Source of the DNA: Thioalkalivibrio thiocyanodenitrificans ARhD 1
GTDB lineage: Bacteria > Pseudomonadota > Gammaproteobacteria > Ectothiorhodospirales > Ectothiorhodospiraceae
Length of the DNA: 64,000 nucleotides
Direction of reading: 5' to 3'
Assembly (NCBI RefSeq): GCF_000378965.1
Contig: NZ_KB900536.1
Location: 1,189,583 to 1,253,582, forward strand
Below, one piece after another: positions 1 to 9,068 of the stretch. A program made the translations under genes and the position numbers. The notes beneath the pieces are model-generated. The model ran no database searches. It saw only the letters and a program-made list of their open reading frames with translations, and was not told the DNA's origin. Position 1 is the first letter of the stretch. The number at the start of each line of letters is the position of its first letter.

Positions 1-566
1 GTAAAGGCCGCGGGCAATGCCAGGATCTCCATGCCCTGGTCCAGCATCTCGCGAAACAGTTCCGGGAAGCGCAGGTCATAACACACGGCGATGCCCAGCC
101 GCCCGAACGGCGTCTCCACCACCACCGCCCGGTCCCCCGGGGCAGTGGTCTCGGATTCATTGTAGGACTCCTCGCCTTCCGGAAGTTGTACGTCGAACAG
201 GTGGATCTTGTCGTAGCGGACCACACGCTCCCCCAGGTCGCTGAACAGCAGGCTGGAGCCGAACACCCGGTTGGGATCGTCACTGGCAATGGGAATCGTG
301 CCGCCCACCAGCCATAACCCGTGACGCTGCGCCTGTTCCGCGAGGAACGCCTGAAGCGGCCCTCGCCCATCCTCCTCGGCCTCGGCGAGCTTGTCCGCCT
401 CGGTCATGCCCATGAGTGCGAAATTCTCCGGAAGGACCACCAGGCGCGCACCGGCGGCAGCGGCCTCCGAGATGAGGCGCCCTGCCTCGGAGAGGTTGGC
501 GATCACGTTGGGGCCCGAGGCCATCTGTATGGCAGCCACGCGGGTCACTGGGGTATCGCTTTGCAT
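1..566 (-). CDS. Carbon-nitrogen hydrolase (nitrilase superfamily), C-terminus outside window
   Basis: Amidohydrolase of the Nit/omega-amidase type, probably cytoplasmic and acting on small amides such as deaminated glutathione or omega-amides; the substrate is inferred from the subfamily only. The catalytic triad is visible: Glu47 in VVLPENFA, Lys in YDKIHLFD and Cys in the motif CYDLRFPE. The ATG at 566 follows the small gene at 594-932 by 27 bp, so the two are probably co-transcribed. The 3' end lies left of position 1. A nitrilase-family gene next to yhdP is a common gammaproteobacterial arrangement, often followed by tldD, which would lie outside this window. Confidence 0.9.
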   Translation of the reverse strand, partial: MQSDTPVTRVAAIQMASGPNVIANLSEAGRLISEAAAAGARLVVLPENFALMGMTEADKLAEAEEDGRGPLQAFLAEQAQRHGLWLVGGTIPIASDDPNRVFGSSLLFSDLGERVVRYDKIHLFDVQLPEGEESYNESETTAPGDRAVVVETPFGRLGIAVCYDLRFPELFREMLDQGMEILALPAAF

Positions 567-593
567 GGCATCAGGCTTCACCGGTCAGGGGTT

Positions 594-932
594 TCAGGGA
601 CGGATCACCAGGTCGAGCTGCTCGTGCACCGATGTGTCCCCTTCCACATGGATGCGCAGCGAGGGGACACCCAGGGCCACCAGCCAGTCGCGCAGTTCCG
701 CCGCCCAGAACTCACCCTGTTCGCTCTCCGGGTGGCGAATGGTCAGGCGACGATCTTCGCCACCCTGCAGGGTGGCCACGGCCTCGCGCAGGGGCGTGAG
801 CCGAATCAGGTACTCGGCGCTGCGCGGCGTCGACCAGGTCTCGGCATCCACCACGAGCACGGTCTGTGCGGCGGCCGGGCCGGCGGCAAACAGGAGGGCC
901 AGACAGAGGATCCGAAGCGGCTTCATCAACAT
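594..932 (-). CDS. Small secreted protein of unknown function
   Basis: A 112-residue protein I cannot assign to a family. It begins MLMKPLRILCLALLF and has a typical Sec signal peptide ending in AAAQ, so a periplasmic location is likely. The mature part is about 90 residues, without cysteines and with alternating acidic and hydrophobic stretches. An upstream in-frame start at 980 would add 16 residues ahead of the signal peptide and is less likely; the next ATG at 926 is an alternative. It sits between yhdP and the nitrilase-family gene on the same strand, suggesting co-transcription. The segment just upstream contains TATAGT, a possible -10 element. Confidence 0.6.
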   Translation of the reverse strand: MLMKPLRILCLALLFAAGPAAAQTVLVVDAETWSTPRSAEYLIRLTPLREAVATLQGGEDRRLTIRHPESEQGEFWAAELRDWLVALGVPSLRIHVEGDTSVHEQLDLVIRP

Positions 933-992
933 GACACCACTATACCAACCGGCATCGTGATCGCCTATCCGGCTGTGCAAACCCGCAAGGCC

Positions 993-3900
993 CTATCCCG
1001 GCAGGTCGTCGCCCGCCGGCCTGGCCAGGGTCTCCACGACCGGATCCTGCCATGTGCCGGTGACTCGGTATTCCACCCGGGCCGCCGCATCGATGCCGCG
1101 GCCCATGCCGAGGACACGGTCGAGGATGAACACCGCGGCACCGGCCATGGGGCCACCGAGCAGGGCACCTGCCACCGGCAGGGCGCCGCCCACCCTGGGC
1201 GTCACGACGATGCGCTGGTCGTGATCCCGCGCGACGATGCCGGTACGGCCCTCGATCTCCACGTTGGCCGCCACGCCCTGGATGCGCAGATCGGAGGTGT
1301 AGGCGTCGCTGCCCACCAGATGGATCGTGCCCTCCAGTTTGTCGAACAGGAAACCCCGCTGGAACACGTCGCGAAAATCCAGGGCGAGCCGGCGGGGCAG
1401 CATGTTCAGGCTGAACAGTCCCAGCAGCCGCCCCGCCCCCGGATCCATCTCGACCAGGCGCCCGTCGATTATGTCCACGCGCCCGTCACCCTGGAGGCCA
1501 TCCCATGTGAAATGCGTGGGTGCATCGGGCCAGCGCACCTGACCCTCCATCTTCCCCTCTCCCTGATCGAAGCCGTGCTGAAACCCCAGATCAGTGAGCA
1601 TCAGCCCCAGATGAGAGGTTCTCAGATCGTAACGCAGCCGGGTCTGATGCCGGTCCGGGGCCGCGATGCGCCAATCCCCGGTGATACGCAGGCTGGCATG
1701 ACCGCCTGCACTGCCCGCCTGCAGGTGGTGAACCTGTATGCCGTCACGCACGGGGGTGGCTTCAATGCGCAGGTCGGTGAATCTGCGTCCGTCATGCACG
1801 AGTTCCTGTATGCCACCCCGCAGCCCGGGCATTGTGCGGGGGTCCAGGCGGGGCAACCCGGATGCAACCCCTCCAGCAGGCGCCGCCATCCGGTCCAGAT
1901 CCACCCGCTCCATGTTGAACGTCAGCGGGGCGACCCCCCGAAGCTCCCGGGGGATCTGCAGCTCGCCCCGCAGCGCCGCCGAATCCACCCGGACCTGCCA
2001 GCGTTCGCGGCCGCGCAACGCGCTCAGATGGACATCCCGGACCACCCGTGCACCGCTGATCACCTCACCCGCATGGAGATCGATCGCGCTGACACGGCTC
2101 CCGGGAGGCGGTTCGGCGGCATCGGCCGGGTGCGCTTCGGCCACCGCGTGCCATGCATCCAGGTTGACGCGCTCCATGCGCCCCGCGATACGAAGGCCCT
2201 CCTCCGGCATGCGGGCATCCCCTGCATTGAAGCGCAGTTCACCGCTCAAACCGTCATTGTCCGGTTGCAGCACGCCCGACAGGATGGTGCCGTAACGCAG
2301 GTGCACGGGGTCCCGCGTCGGCCCGAGCGGGACCTCCAGGTGCAGGGGCACCCGGACTCCCGACGTCTTGGCAAGGGGCTCGGGCAGTTCCGAGGTCACC
2401 CCCTCAAGCATGGACTCCAGACGCAAACGGGGGCTTCCGGTCCCATCGATCGGCGCCGTGAACTCGCCGCTCCAGTGTGACCGGCCACGCAGGTGAGGCC
2501 TCAGATAGTTCGGCAGATGCGCCGCAAGCGCCGCCACCGGCTGCATGCCCTCCGCGCGCACCGTGAGCGGCCCGCCGTCCGGCATGCTCGCATCCAGGGA
2601 CAGGGATTCGTCATTGAAGCGAGCCTGCACCTGCTCTGCAGTCACCGTAGCCTCGGTGAAGGCCACCCGACCCGTCACCCGGGTGAAATCCACCGGCTGC
2701 GTCTCCAGGCGCAGCCGGTTGCCATCCAGTTCCACCGCACCGGAGACGCGCGTGGCGGCCGGACCGCCGCCGCCCCGGTGCAGCGGCATGGTCAGGGCCA
2801 GGTCCAGACGGCTGTCGCCTTCGGCACGGGTGTCATCCAGCAGGCCGTCCAGGCCGCTCACCAGGGGGCTCTCCCGCACGTAGCGCAGCATGTCGGACAG
2901 GGGTCCCCGCGCCTGCCCCCGCACCTCCAGTTCCGCGGCCCGGTAATCGGCAATGCGCACATCGGCGTCACTGATGCGCGCATCGAGCAGCCGTCCGGAG
3001 GCGTTTTCCGCGCGCATGCCCCGGTCATCGAAGATCAACTCGCCGGCCACCTCCCGCAATGCCGACCAGCCGGGCTGGTAATCCAGCACACCGTCGCTCA
3101 CCCGGGCGCGGACTTCGAAGATGTCGTCATCGCCCTCCAGAGGGAACTTCCTGAACGGGCCGCTGAACACGAGCCGCCCGTCCAGCACCCGGCCGTCCAC
3201 AATACTGCGGCTCAGCCACCGGTAGGTGGGTTCCGGCATGATGCCCACCGGCAGATACCGCGCGGCGCGGCTGCCGTCGCCATCAGCGAATTCCACCTCC
3301 AGATCCATGCGTGGCTCCGGCCCCAGATCAAGGACCAGGCGGCCTCCGGCCCGCACATCCTCGTTGTGCACGTGCAGATCCTCACTGGTCACCCGATAGC
3401 CGTCCCCGTGCCGTGTCCAGTCGACGGTACCCCTGACCGCAGACGCCCACAGGCTGTCCGCGAACAGCCGGGGGACATCCACGCGCATGTGGCGGCTGTT
3501 CAGACTGACCTCCCCGCCATCGTGGTAGACACTGAAATCGCCGCTCAGGCCGTGAAAGCCGGGCAGGCGTTCGTGGGGCTCCACCGCAAGCTCCCGGAAC
3601 GCGCCGGTGGCGGCGAACTGCGGCTCTCCGATCTCCGGCAACTGCCCATGAAATCGCACCCGGGGCAGTTCGCCCGCGGGCCGGAGCCCCGCAAGCAGGG
3701 AGCGCTGCCCGACATCAAGGATGTCCTGGGAGAGAACCAGCGGCAGGAGATGATCCACCCGGACACCCTCCGCTTCTCCCCAGAAGCGCCGTGTACCCTC
3801 CACCTCCTCGTGGAAGAGTGACAATCCCATGCGCACGGACGGGCGGCCGGCATGCTGCAGCTGCAGCCGATGCAGCCTGAGCTGCCAACGCCCGCTGCCG

Positions 3901-4925
3901 CGTTGTTCCCAGAGGGCATCGACGGCCAGCCTGTCCAGGCGAACCGGTTCCGGCGCCGGTTCGTTCTCCTCCTGCCCCGGCGGTGCCAGACGCAGATCCG
4001 CCGCCTGCACCCGCGCACGCACCCGATCCGGCCGTCCGGCGGCGATGCGGCTCCACATCTCCATGTCCACCACGCCGGACTGCACGTTGATCCTTCGCGC
4101 CAGGGCGTCGTCGGGCAGGGCGTCGATCACGATCCCCTGCCCCCGCACGTGCACCTGACCCCGCCAGCTCTCCAGGACCTCCGGGTCGCCCGTCACGTCC
4201 ACACCGACGGTCAGATCCCGCCCCAGTTCCGGGGGAAGGAACACCTGACCGGCCAGGCGCAGGGTATCCGCGCCCACCGCCACGCCCAGATTCAGGTCGT
4301 CGAAGCGGTAGTCCAGGTCCATCACCCGGTCGGTGTAGCGCAGGCGGCTGGACTGCAGCCGGAAGGTGGTTCCGGCCAGCATCTCCAGCACCCGGGCGCC
4401 GCCGTCCCGGACCGGCGTTTCGTTGTCCGCCGCCACCGTGCCGGCGCCCGACACCCGGAACAGCCCGTCGGCATCCCGGACAACATGCACGTCCGCGCCC
4501 AGCACGCGGACCGAGTGGAAGCGCCACTGGCGCTGCCACAGGCTGTGCCACAGGCGCACGCCCAGATCGAGCCGATCCAACTGCAGCAGCGGCGGACCCG
4601 ACTCATCCCCGAAGATGGCCACCTGATCCAGGTGTATCCGCGGACCCAGCAGGTGCCAGCCCGCATTCAGCGCGCCGATCTCCACCCTGTAACCCAGACG
4701 ATCCCCCAGTTCGAAGGCCACCTGCTCCCGGTAGTCGGCCGCCATGGGCAGGGCAAGGCGCAGGGTCGTGACCAGCACCGCCAGGAGGATCAGGCCGCCT
4801 GCCGTGATCCAGATAGCCGCGGCCTTCAACCGGCTGAGCCCGCCGCGCCACGCCACGCGCCAGCCCCCCGCCCGCTCGCGCGGCGTGCCTCCGGTCTCCT
4901 GATGCCTTGACTCACTATCCCGCAT
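993..4925 (-). CDS. yhdP: YhdP-family AsmA-like envelope protein
   Basis: A 1310-residue AsmA-like protein, close to the 1266 residues of E. coli YhdP. One N-terminal membrane segment at about residues 36-58 is followed by a very long beta-rich periplasmic region, ending in the conserved C-terminal AsmA-type domain (around GLFSLNMLPRRLALDFRDVF). E. coli YhdP, with TamB and YdbH, moves phospholipids from inner to outer membrane; that role is transferred by family and gene order. It lies directly after rng and maf, the same order as in E. coli. Long open frames on the opposite strand are GC-driven shadows. Confidence 0.92.
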   Translation of the reverse strand: MRDSESRHQETGGTPRERAGGWRVAWRGGLSRLKAAAIWITAGGLILLAVLVTTLRLALPMAADYREQVAFELGDRLGYRVEIGALNAGWHLLGPRIHLDQVAIFGDESGPPLLQLDRLDLGVRLWHSLWQRQWRFHSVRVLGADVHVVRDADGLFRVSGAGTVAADNETPVRDGGARVLEMLAGTTFRLQSSRLRYTDRVMDLDYRFDDLNLGVAVGADTLRLAGQVFLPPELGRDLTVGVDVTGDPEVLESWRGQVHVRGQGIVIDALPDDALARRINVQSGVVDMEMWSRIAAGRPDRVRARVQAADLRLAPPGQEENEPAPEPVRLDRLAVDALWEQRGSGRWQLRLHRLQLQHAGRPSVRMGLSLFHEEVEGTRRFWGEAEGVRVDHLLPLVLSQDILDVGQRSLLAGLRPAGELPRVRFHGQLPEIGEPQFAATGAFRELAVEPHERLPGFHGLSGDFSVYHDGGEVSLNSRHMRVDVPRLFADSLWASAVRGTVDWTRHGDGYRVTSEDLHVHNEDVRAGGRLVLDLGPEPRMDLEVEFADGDGSRAARYLPVGIMPEPTYRWLSRSIVDGRVLDGRLVFSGPFRKFPLEGDDDIFEVRARVSDGVLDYQPGWSALREVAGELIFDDRGMRAENASGRLLDARISDADVRIADYRAAELEVRGQARGPLSDMLRYVRESPLVSGLDGLLDDTRAEGDSRLDLALTMPLHRGGGGPAATRVSGAVELDGNRLRLETQPVDFTRVTGRVAFTEATVTAEQVQARFNDESLSLDASMPDGGPLTVRAEGMQPVAALAAHLPNYLRPHLRGRSHWSGEFTAPIDGTGSPRLRLESMLEGVTSELPEPLAKTSGVRVPLHLEVPLGPTRDPVHLRYGTILSGVLQPDNDGLSGELRFNAGDARMPEEGLRIAGRMERVNLDAWHAVAEAHPADAAEPPPGSRVSAIDLHAGEVISGARVVRDVHLSALRGRERWQVRVDSAALRGELQIPRELRGVAPLTFNMERVDLDRMAAPAGGVASGLPRLDPRTMPGLRGGIQELVHDGRRFTDLRIEATPVRDGIQVHHLQAGSAGGHASLRITGDWRIAAPDRHQTRLRYDLRTSHLGLMLTDLGFQHGFDQGEGKMEGQVRWPDAPTHFTWDGLQGDGRVDIIDGRLVEMDPGAGRLLGLFSLNMLPRRLALDFRDVFQRGFLFDKLEGTIHLVGSDAYTSDLRIQGVAANVEIEGRTGIVARDHDQRIVVTPRVGGALPVAGALLGGPMAGAAVFILDRVLGMGRGIDAAARVEYRVTGTWQDPVVETLARPAGDDLPG

Positions 4926-5097
4926 ATCTCACCACACCCGGGGATGCGCGCCGATTCGCCCGCAGTGACACGGTGTACCCGCCCCGGCAGCCAGGTCTGT
5001 GCCCGCACCATATGGCCCCGCGGCCCAGCGTACCCGCTTCGTTCAGCGGCAAGAAATGCAGGTTGGACATGCCGAATCGTGAATCCCTGTCACCCGG

Positions 5098-6576
5098 TCA
5101 GAGCAGCACCACGTCGAACTGCTCCTGGGTATAGAGACTCTCCACCTGGAAACGAATGGGAATGCCGATGAATTCCTGCAACTGCGCGACGCTGGCGGAT
5201 TCCTCGTCCAGCAGCAGGTCCACCACCGTCTGGGACGCCAGCACCAGCAGCTCCTTGGCGTCGAACTGGCGTGCCTCCCGCATGATCTCGCGGAACATCT
5301 CGTAGCAGACGGTCTCGGCGGACTTGAGATAGCCCCGTCCCGTACACATCGGGCAGGGCTCGCACAGCAGCCTCTCCAGACTCTCGCGCGTGCGCTTTCG
5401 GGTCATCTCCACCAGCCCCAGGGGAGAGACCTCGCAGAGCTGGCTCTTGGCGTGATCCTTCTCGAGCGCCTTCTCCAGCGCACGGAACACCTGGCGCTTG
5501 TGTTCCTCCTGGAGCATGTCGATGAAGTCGATGATGATGATGCCGCCCAGGTTGCGAAGCCGCAGTTGCCGTACGATGGCCTGGGCTGCCTCCAGGTTCG
5601 TCTTGAAGATCGTCTCTTCCAGGTTGCGATGCCCCACGAACCCGCCGGTGTTGATATCGATCGTGGTCATGGCCTCGGTCTGGTCAAAGATGAGGTAGCC
5701 GCCGGATTTCAGCTCCACCTTTCGCTCCAGCGCCTTCTGGATCTCATCCTCCACGTTGTAGAGATCGAAGATGGGCCGCTCGCCGGGATAATGCTCGATG
5801 CGCGGCATCAGTTCGGGCACGTACGTCTCTGCAAACTCCAGCACCTTCTGTGCCGTCTCCCGAGAGTCGATACGGATCTTCTCCAACTCCACGCCCACCA
5901 TGTCGCGAAGAATGCGCACGGCCAGCGGCAGATCCATGTAGACCTCGGAACCCGGCGGCACCGAAGCGGCCCGTTCGCTGATGGAGTGCCAGAGCTTGTG
6001 CAGGAAACCCACATCATTGCGCATGGACTCCTCGCTGGCCACATCAGCCGCAGTGCGCACGATGAATCCGTGCCCCTCCCCCTCCTCGGCCAGGATGCCC
6101 TCCATGAAGCCCTTCAGCCGGGCACGGTCCGTCTCGTCCTCGATACGAGTGGATACACCCACGTTCGGGTTGTTGGGCATGAGCACCAGGTACCGGGAAG
6201 GCACGGTGATGTACGTGGTCAGGCGCGCACCCTTGGTACCGATGGGATCCTTGATCACCTGAACCAGGATATCCTGCCCTTCACGCAGCAGCCGCTGGAT
6301 GGGCTCGGTCGGCTTGCTCTCGCCGTAGGGCAGTTCCTCACGCTCCACCGGCGCCACGTCCGATGCGTGCAGGAAGGCGGCCCGTTCCAGTCCGATGTCC
6401 ACGAAGGCGGCGTCCATGCCCGGCAGCACACGGCTCACCCGGCCCTTGTAGATGTTGCCCACGAGACCACGCCGGCGGGCGCGTTCCATGTTCAACTCCA
6501 CCAGTACGCCGTTCTCCACCAGGGCAACTCGGGTCTCCTGGGGGGTGACGTTCATCAGTATCTCGGTACCCATCAT
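5098..6576 (-). CDS. rng: Ribonuclease G
   Basis: Endoribonuclease of the RNase E/G family, acting on the 16S rRNA 5' end and on mRNA. The start at 6576 (MMGTEILMNVTPQETRVALV) matches the conserved N-terminus; an in-frame extension upstream would run into maf and lacks family similarity. Visible parts: the S1 domain beginning GNIYKGRVSRVLPGMDAAFVDIG, the metal-binding catalytic acidic residues in TIDINTGGFVG and IIIDFIDM, and the zinc-link CPMC near the C-terminus. About 492 residues with no long C-terminal scaffold, so RNase G rather than RNase E. It follows maf by 25 bp. Confidence 0.96.
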   Translation of the reverse strand: MMGTEILMNVTPQETRVALVENGVLVELNMERARRRGLVGNIYKGRVSRVLPGMDAAFVDIGLERAAFLHASDVAPVEREELPYGESKPTEPIQRLLREGQDILVQVIKDPIGTKGARLTTYITVPSRYLVLMPNNPNVGVSTRIEDETDRARLKGFMEGILAEEGEGHGFIVRTAADVASEESMRNDVGFLHKLWHSISERAASVPPGSEVYMDLPLAVRILRDMVGVELEKIRIDSRETAQKVLEFAETYVPELMPRIEHYPGERPIFDLYNVEDEIQKALERKVELKSGGYLIFDQTEAMTTIDINTGGFVGHRNLEETIFKTNLEAAQAIVRQLRLRNLGGIIIIDFIDMLQEEHKRQVFRALEKALEKDHAKSQLCEVSPLGLVEMTRKRTRESLERLLCEPCPMCTGRGYLKSAETVCYEMFREIMREARQFDAKELLVLASQTVVDLLLDEESASVAQLQEFIGIPIRFQVESLYTQEQFDVVLL

Positions 6577-6601
6577 CGGTTCTGGTCCCTTTCCCGGCCG
6601 A

Positions 6602-7177
6602 TCAGCGTCGCCCCCCATGGGCCACGCCGAATGCCTCCAGTAATTGTCCGGTCTCGTACAGGGGCAACCCCACCACACCGGTGTAGCTGCCCTCAAGATG
6701 TTCAACGAACAGCGCTCCCAGTCCCTGGATGCCGTAGGCGCCGGCCTTGTCGGCAGGCTCGCCGCTGTCCCAGTACACGCCGATCTCGCGCGGTGCCAGG
6801 GTGCGAAACCGCACCCGCGTCACGGAGAGGCGTACCGCCTCGCGCTCCCCGTGCACCAGCGCCACGGCGGAGAACACGCGATGCGTTCTGCCCGACAGTC
6901 GCCCCAGCGTATCCATGGCATCGTCCCGGTCGACGGGCTTGCCCAGTATGGCCCCATCCAGGCTCACCACGGTATCGGCCCCCAGCACCGGCTGTCCCCC
7001 ACTCTGGGCCCTCCATCCCGCCCGCGCCTTCTCAAGCGCCATGCGCTGTGCGAAGTCCTCGGGCGCCTCACCGTCGAGAGGAGTCTCGTCCACGTCCACC
7101 GGATACACCCGGTAACTGACGCCGATCTGTTCCAGGAGTTCGCGGCGGCGGGGAGAGGAGGAAGCCAGGATAAGCAT
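6602..7177 (-). CDS. maf: Maf nucleoside triphosphate pyrophosphatase
   Basis: A 191-residue Maf-family pyrophosphatase that hydrolyses non-canonical or excess NTPs. The N-terminal [11 protein letters not shown] loop, the ADTVV catalytic region and the [11 protein letters not shown] segment are present. The position next to rng matches E. coli yhdE, the dTTP/UTP-specific branch, so that specificity is the best guess. The start has AGGA about 8 bases upstream. Between it and rlmH lies a fold-back repeat. Confidence 0.95.
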   Translation of the reverse strand: MLILASSSPRRRELLEQIGVSYRVYPVDVDETPLDGEAPEDFAQRMALEKARAGWRAQSGGQPVLGADTVVSLDGAILGKPVDRDDAMDTLGRLSGRTHRVFSAVALVHGEREAVRLSVTRVRFRTLAPREIGVYWDSGEPADKAGAYGIQGLGALFVEHLEGSYTGVVGLPLYETGQLLEAFGVAHGGRR

Positions 7178-7232
7178 GGGAGTTCCTGGATGAACTTGGG
7201 CTGAACAAGGCTAAGGCGGAACCGGGGCGCCG

Positions 7233-7379
7233 GAAGTGCGAAGTGTGAATTGGGAAGTGAGAAGTGAATGACCGGAACGGCCAGAAGCTGGACAAGGCCA
7301 CCGCTTTCCTATTCGCACTCCCCAGTTCCCACTTCGCACTTCATTTCCCCCTTCCCAATTCACACTGCCCACTTCATTC
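7233..7379. repeat. Fold-back low-complexity element A (rlmH/maf gap)
   Basis: Almost the whole gap is built from variants of GAAGTG and GAATTGGG on the left and their complements on the right. A 16-nt stretch at 7242-7257 (AGTGTGAATTGGGAAG) has a perfect inverted copy at 7351-7366. The right arm is longer than the left and reaches the rlmH stop codon, which is part of the repeat word TGAATGAAGTG. The middle, about 7270-7300, is ordinary sequence. Confidence 0.85.
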
Positions 7380-7844
7380 ACGATGGTACGGGTGCCCCCG
7401 CAACAGGCTCCACGCCCGGTAGATCTGCTCGGCGACGATCACGCGCACCAGTGGGTGCGGAAACGTGAGCGGTGACAGAGACCAGACGAGATCGGCGCGA
7501 GCGCGGCAGGCAGCGGTCAGGCCCTCGGGACCGCCCACCAGCAACGCGACATCCCGGCCGGCATGCATCCAGTCGTCCAGGCATTTCGACAGTTCGGCAG
7601 TGGAAAAAGTGCGTCCCCGTTCGTCCAGCGCAACGACCTGGCAGTCCTTCGGGATCGCATCCAGCATGCGGGCACCCTCCGCCTCCGCGATGCGGGCGAG
7701 ATCCGCGTTCCTGCCGCGCCTGTTGGCCGGGATCTCCTTCAGATGCAGGCTGCACTCGCCGGGCAGGCGCCCGGCATATTCCCGGTAGGCCTCGACAACC
7801 CAGGCGGGCATGCGTTCACCCACCGCCAGGAGATGGATGCGCAT
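7374..7844 (-). CDS. rlmH: 23S rRNA pseudouridine-1915 N3-methyltransferase
   Basis: SPOUT-class methyltransferase that methylates pseudouridine 1915 of 23S rRNA in assembled 70S ribosomes. The 156-residue length is standard. The SAM-binding knot motifs VALLVGGPEGL and LSPLTFPHPLVRVIVAEQIYRAW and the C-terminal HPYHRE are intact. It follows rsfS, the usual order. The stop codon lies within the outer edge of element A. Confidence 0.97.
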   Translation of the reverse strand: MRIHLLAVGERMPAWVVEAYREYAGRLPGECSLHLKEIPANRRGRNADLARIAEAEGARMLDAIPKDCQVVALDERGRTFSTAELSKCLDDWMHAGRDVALLVGGPEGLTAACRARADLVWSLSPLTFPHPLVRVIVAEQIYRAWSLLRGHPYHRE

Positions 7845-7910
7845 TAGTACCCCGTGTCGCCCGCTGGTTGCACGTCAGGGCCCCGCACGGCCACGCTGGA
7901 CTGCAGGATA

Positions 7911-7930
7911 TTTGCGGGACACGACACTAA
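7911..7930 (-). repeat. Shared 20-nt motif, copy 1
   Basis: Read on the minus strand this is TTAGTGTCGTGTCCCGCAAA. An 18/20 match occurs at 51183-51202 on the plus strand. Both copies lie upstream of a gene in the same relative orientation (66 nt before rlmH, 44 nt before the racemase). This copy overlaps the rsfS stop codon. A 15-nt exact match is not by itself improbable in 64 kb, so this is tentative. Confidence 0.35.
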
Positions 7931-8304
7931 CCCCGCAGCCGCTTGACCTTGCTGACCGGCTCGGATGCCTCGGCGGCCGGGGCATCGGTGAGCCAGAGCT
8001 TCTCCAGGTTGTAGAAGTCACGCACGCGGGGCAGCATCACGTGCACCACCACGTCGTTGAGATCCACCAGCACCCATTCGTTGTCCCCTTCCCCCTCGGT
8101 GCCCAACGGCATCACACCCGCCGCCTTGGCCTGGATGGCCACGTTGTCGGCAAGCGCTTTCACGTGCCGGTCCGAGGTGCCGCTGGCGATCACCATCATG
8201 TCGGTGATGGTGGTCTTGCCACGCACATCGATGACCTTGATATCCTGGCCCTTGAGGTCCTCCAGGGCCTTGATCACCAACCCGGTGAGTGCTTCAGTCT
8301 GCAT
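7927..8304 (-). CDS. rsfS: Ribosomal silencing factor RsfS
   Basis: A 125-residue member of the RsfS/Iojap family, which binds uL14 on the 50S subunit and blocks subunit joining in starvation. Motifs: [33 protein letters not shown] and the [14 protein letters not shown] strand. The ATG at 8304 fits the family N-terminus ([19 protein letters not shown]); upstream in-frame codons overlap nadD and are rejected. It sits between nadD and rlmH as in most gammaproteobacteria. Confidence 0.96.
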   Translation of the reverse strand: MQTEALTGLVIKALEDLKGQDIKVIDVRGKTTITDMMVIASGTSDRHVKALADNVAIQAKAAGVMPLGTEGEGDNEWVLVDLNDVVVHVMLPRVRDFYNLEKLWLTDAPAAEASEPVSKVKRLRG

Positions 8305-8330
8305 GTCTACCCCGTATACGGATGGCGGTT

Positions 8331-8987
8331 TCAGGCAAGGCGCGTGGCCTCGTCCCGGGCATGTGTCACGTAAAGCCCGTGCATGCGGATGTACTCGAGC
8401 ACGCTGTCGGGCATGAGATAACGCGGGCTTTCGCCCCTGCGCAGCATGGCACGGATGGCGGTGCCCGAAAGATCCAGTGGCGTCACCGGATGGAAGAACA
8501 CCGCGCCCGCGGGCCGGCGGCGCAGATCGTCCGGATCCCGGGTGGCGGCCCGGGTGAGCGGGTCGCCGGGGCCACGGGGGGCAGCGCTGCCGGGCCGGTG
8601 CACCACCAGGATGTGGGCGAGCGTGAGAATGTCCTGCCAGCGATGCCAGGAGGCAAGCCCCGCAAAGGCATCCATCCCCATCATCAGGCACAGCGGAACG
8701 TCGGTGCCCAGTTCCGCGCGCAGGCTCTCCAGGGTGTCGACGCTGTAGGACGGGCCTTCCCGGTCCAGCTCACGCCGGTCCACACAGAATCCCGGCTGAC
8801 CCTCGATTGCGCGCTCCACCATGGCGAGACGGTGTTCCACCGGGGCCTCCGGCGCATGGCGATGCGGCGGGATGCGGCAGGGCACGAAACGCACCTCGTC
8901 CATATGCAGCTGCTCCATCACCTCCAGCGCGGGGCGCAGATGCCCGAAATGAACGGGGTCGAAGGTGCCGCCGAGGATCCCGATCAT
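8331..8987 (-). CDS. nadD: Nicotinate-nucleotide adenylyltransferase
   Basis: Forms nicotinate adenine dinucleotide from NaMN and ATP in NAD synthesis. The N-terminus [16 protein letters not shown] contains the nucleotidyltransferase motif; the C-terminus has [20 protein letters not shown]. 218 residues. Chosen start: ATG at 8987. There is no recognisable ribosome-binding site, because the upstream 20 bases belong to the pyrimidine arm of element B. An in-frame GTG at 9041 would add 18 residues encoded by the repeat. Confidence 0.95.
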   Translation of the reverse strand: MIGILGGTFDPVHFGHLRPALEVMEQLHMDEVRFVPCRIPPHRHAPEAPVEHRLAMVERAIEGQPGFCVDRRELDREGPSYSVDTLESLRAELGTDVPLCLMMGMDAFAGLASWHRWQDILTLAHILVVHRPGSAAPRGPGDPLTRAATRDPDDLRRRPAGAVFFHPVTPLDLSGTAIRAMLRRGESPRYLMPDSVLEYIRMHGLYVTHARDEATRLA

Positions 8988-8994
8988 GAAGGAC

Positions 8995-9058
8995 GTGGCA
9001 AGTGGCAAGTGGCAAGTGGCGAGGAAAGCAGTCCTTGCCACTTGCCACTTGCCACTTG
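8995..9058. repeat. Fold-back element B (proA/nadD gap), unit CAAGTGG
   Basis: Three tandem CAAGTGG units plus C (8999-9020) face a perfect 22-nt inverted copy at 9037-9058 across a 16-nt loop, with a further partial unit outside the left arm. It fills nearly all of the space between the proA stop and the nadD start. The same words occur in element H at 54002-54146. Confidence 0.95.
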
Positions 9059-9068
9059 AGACTGGGCG

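Noticed and set aside
321-4910. Long plus-strand open frames antisense to yhdP and its neighbours
   Set aside because: Shadow frames of a real AsmA-like gene; no start signal, composition dominated by His/Gln/Arg/Pro.
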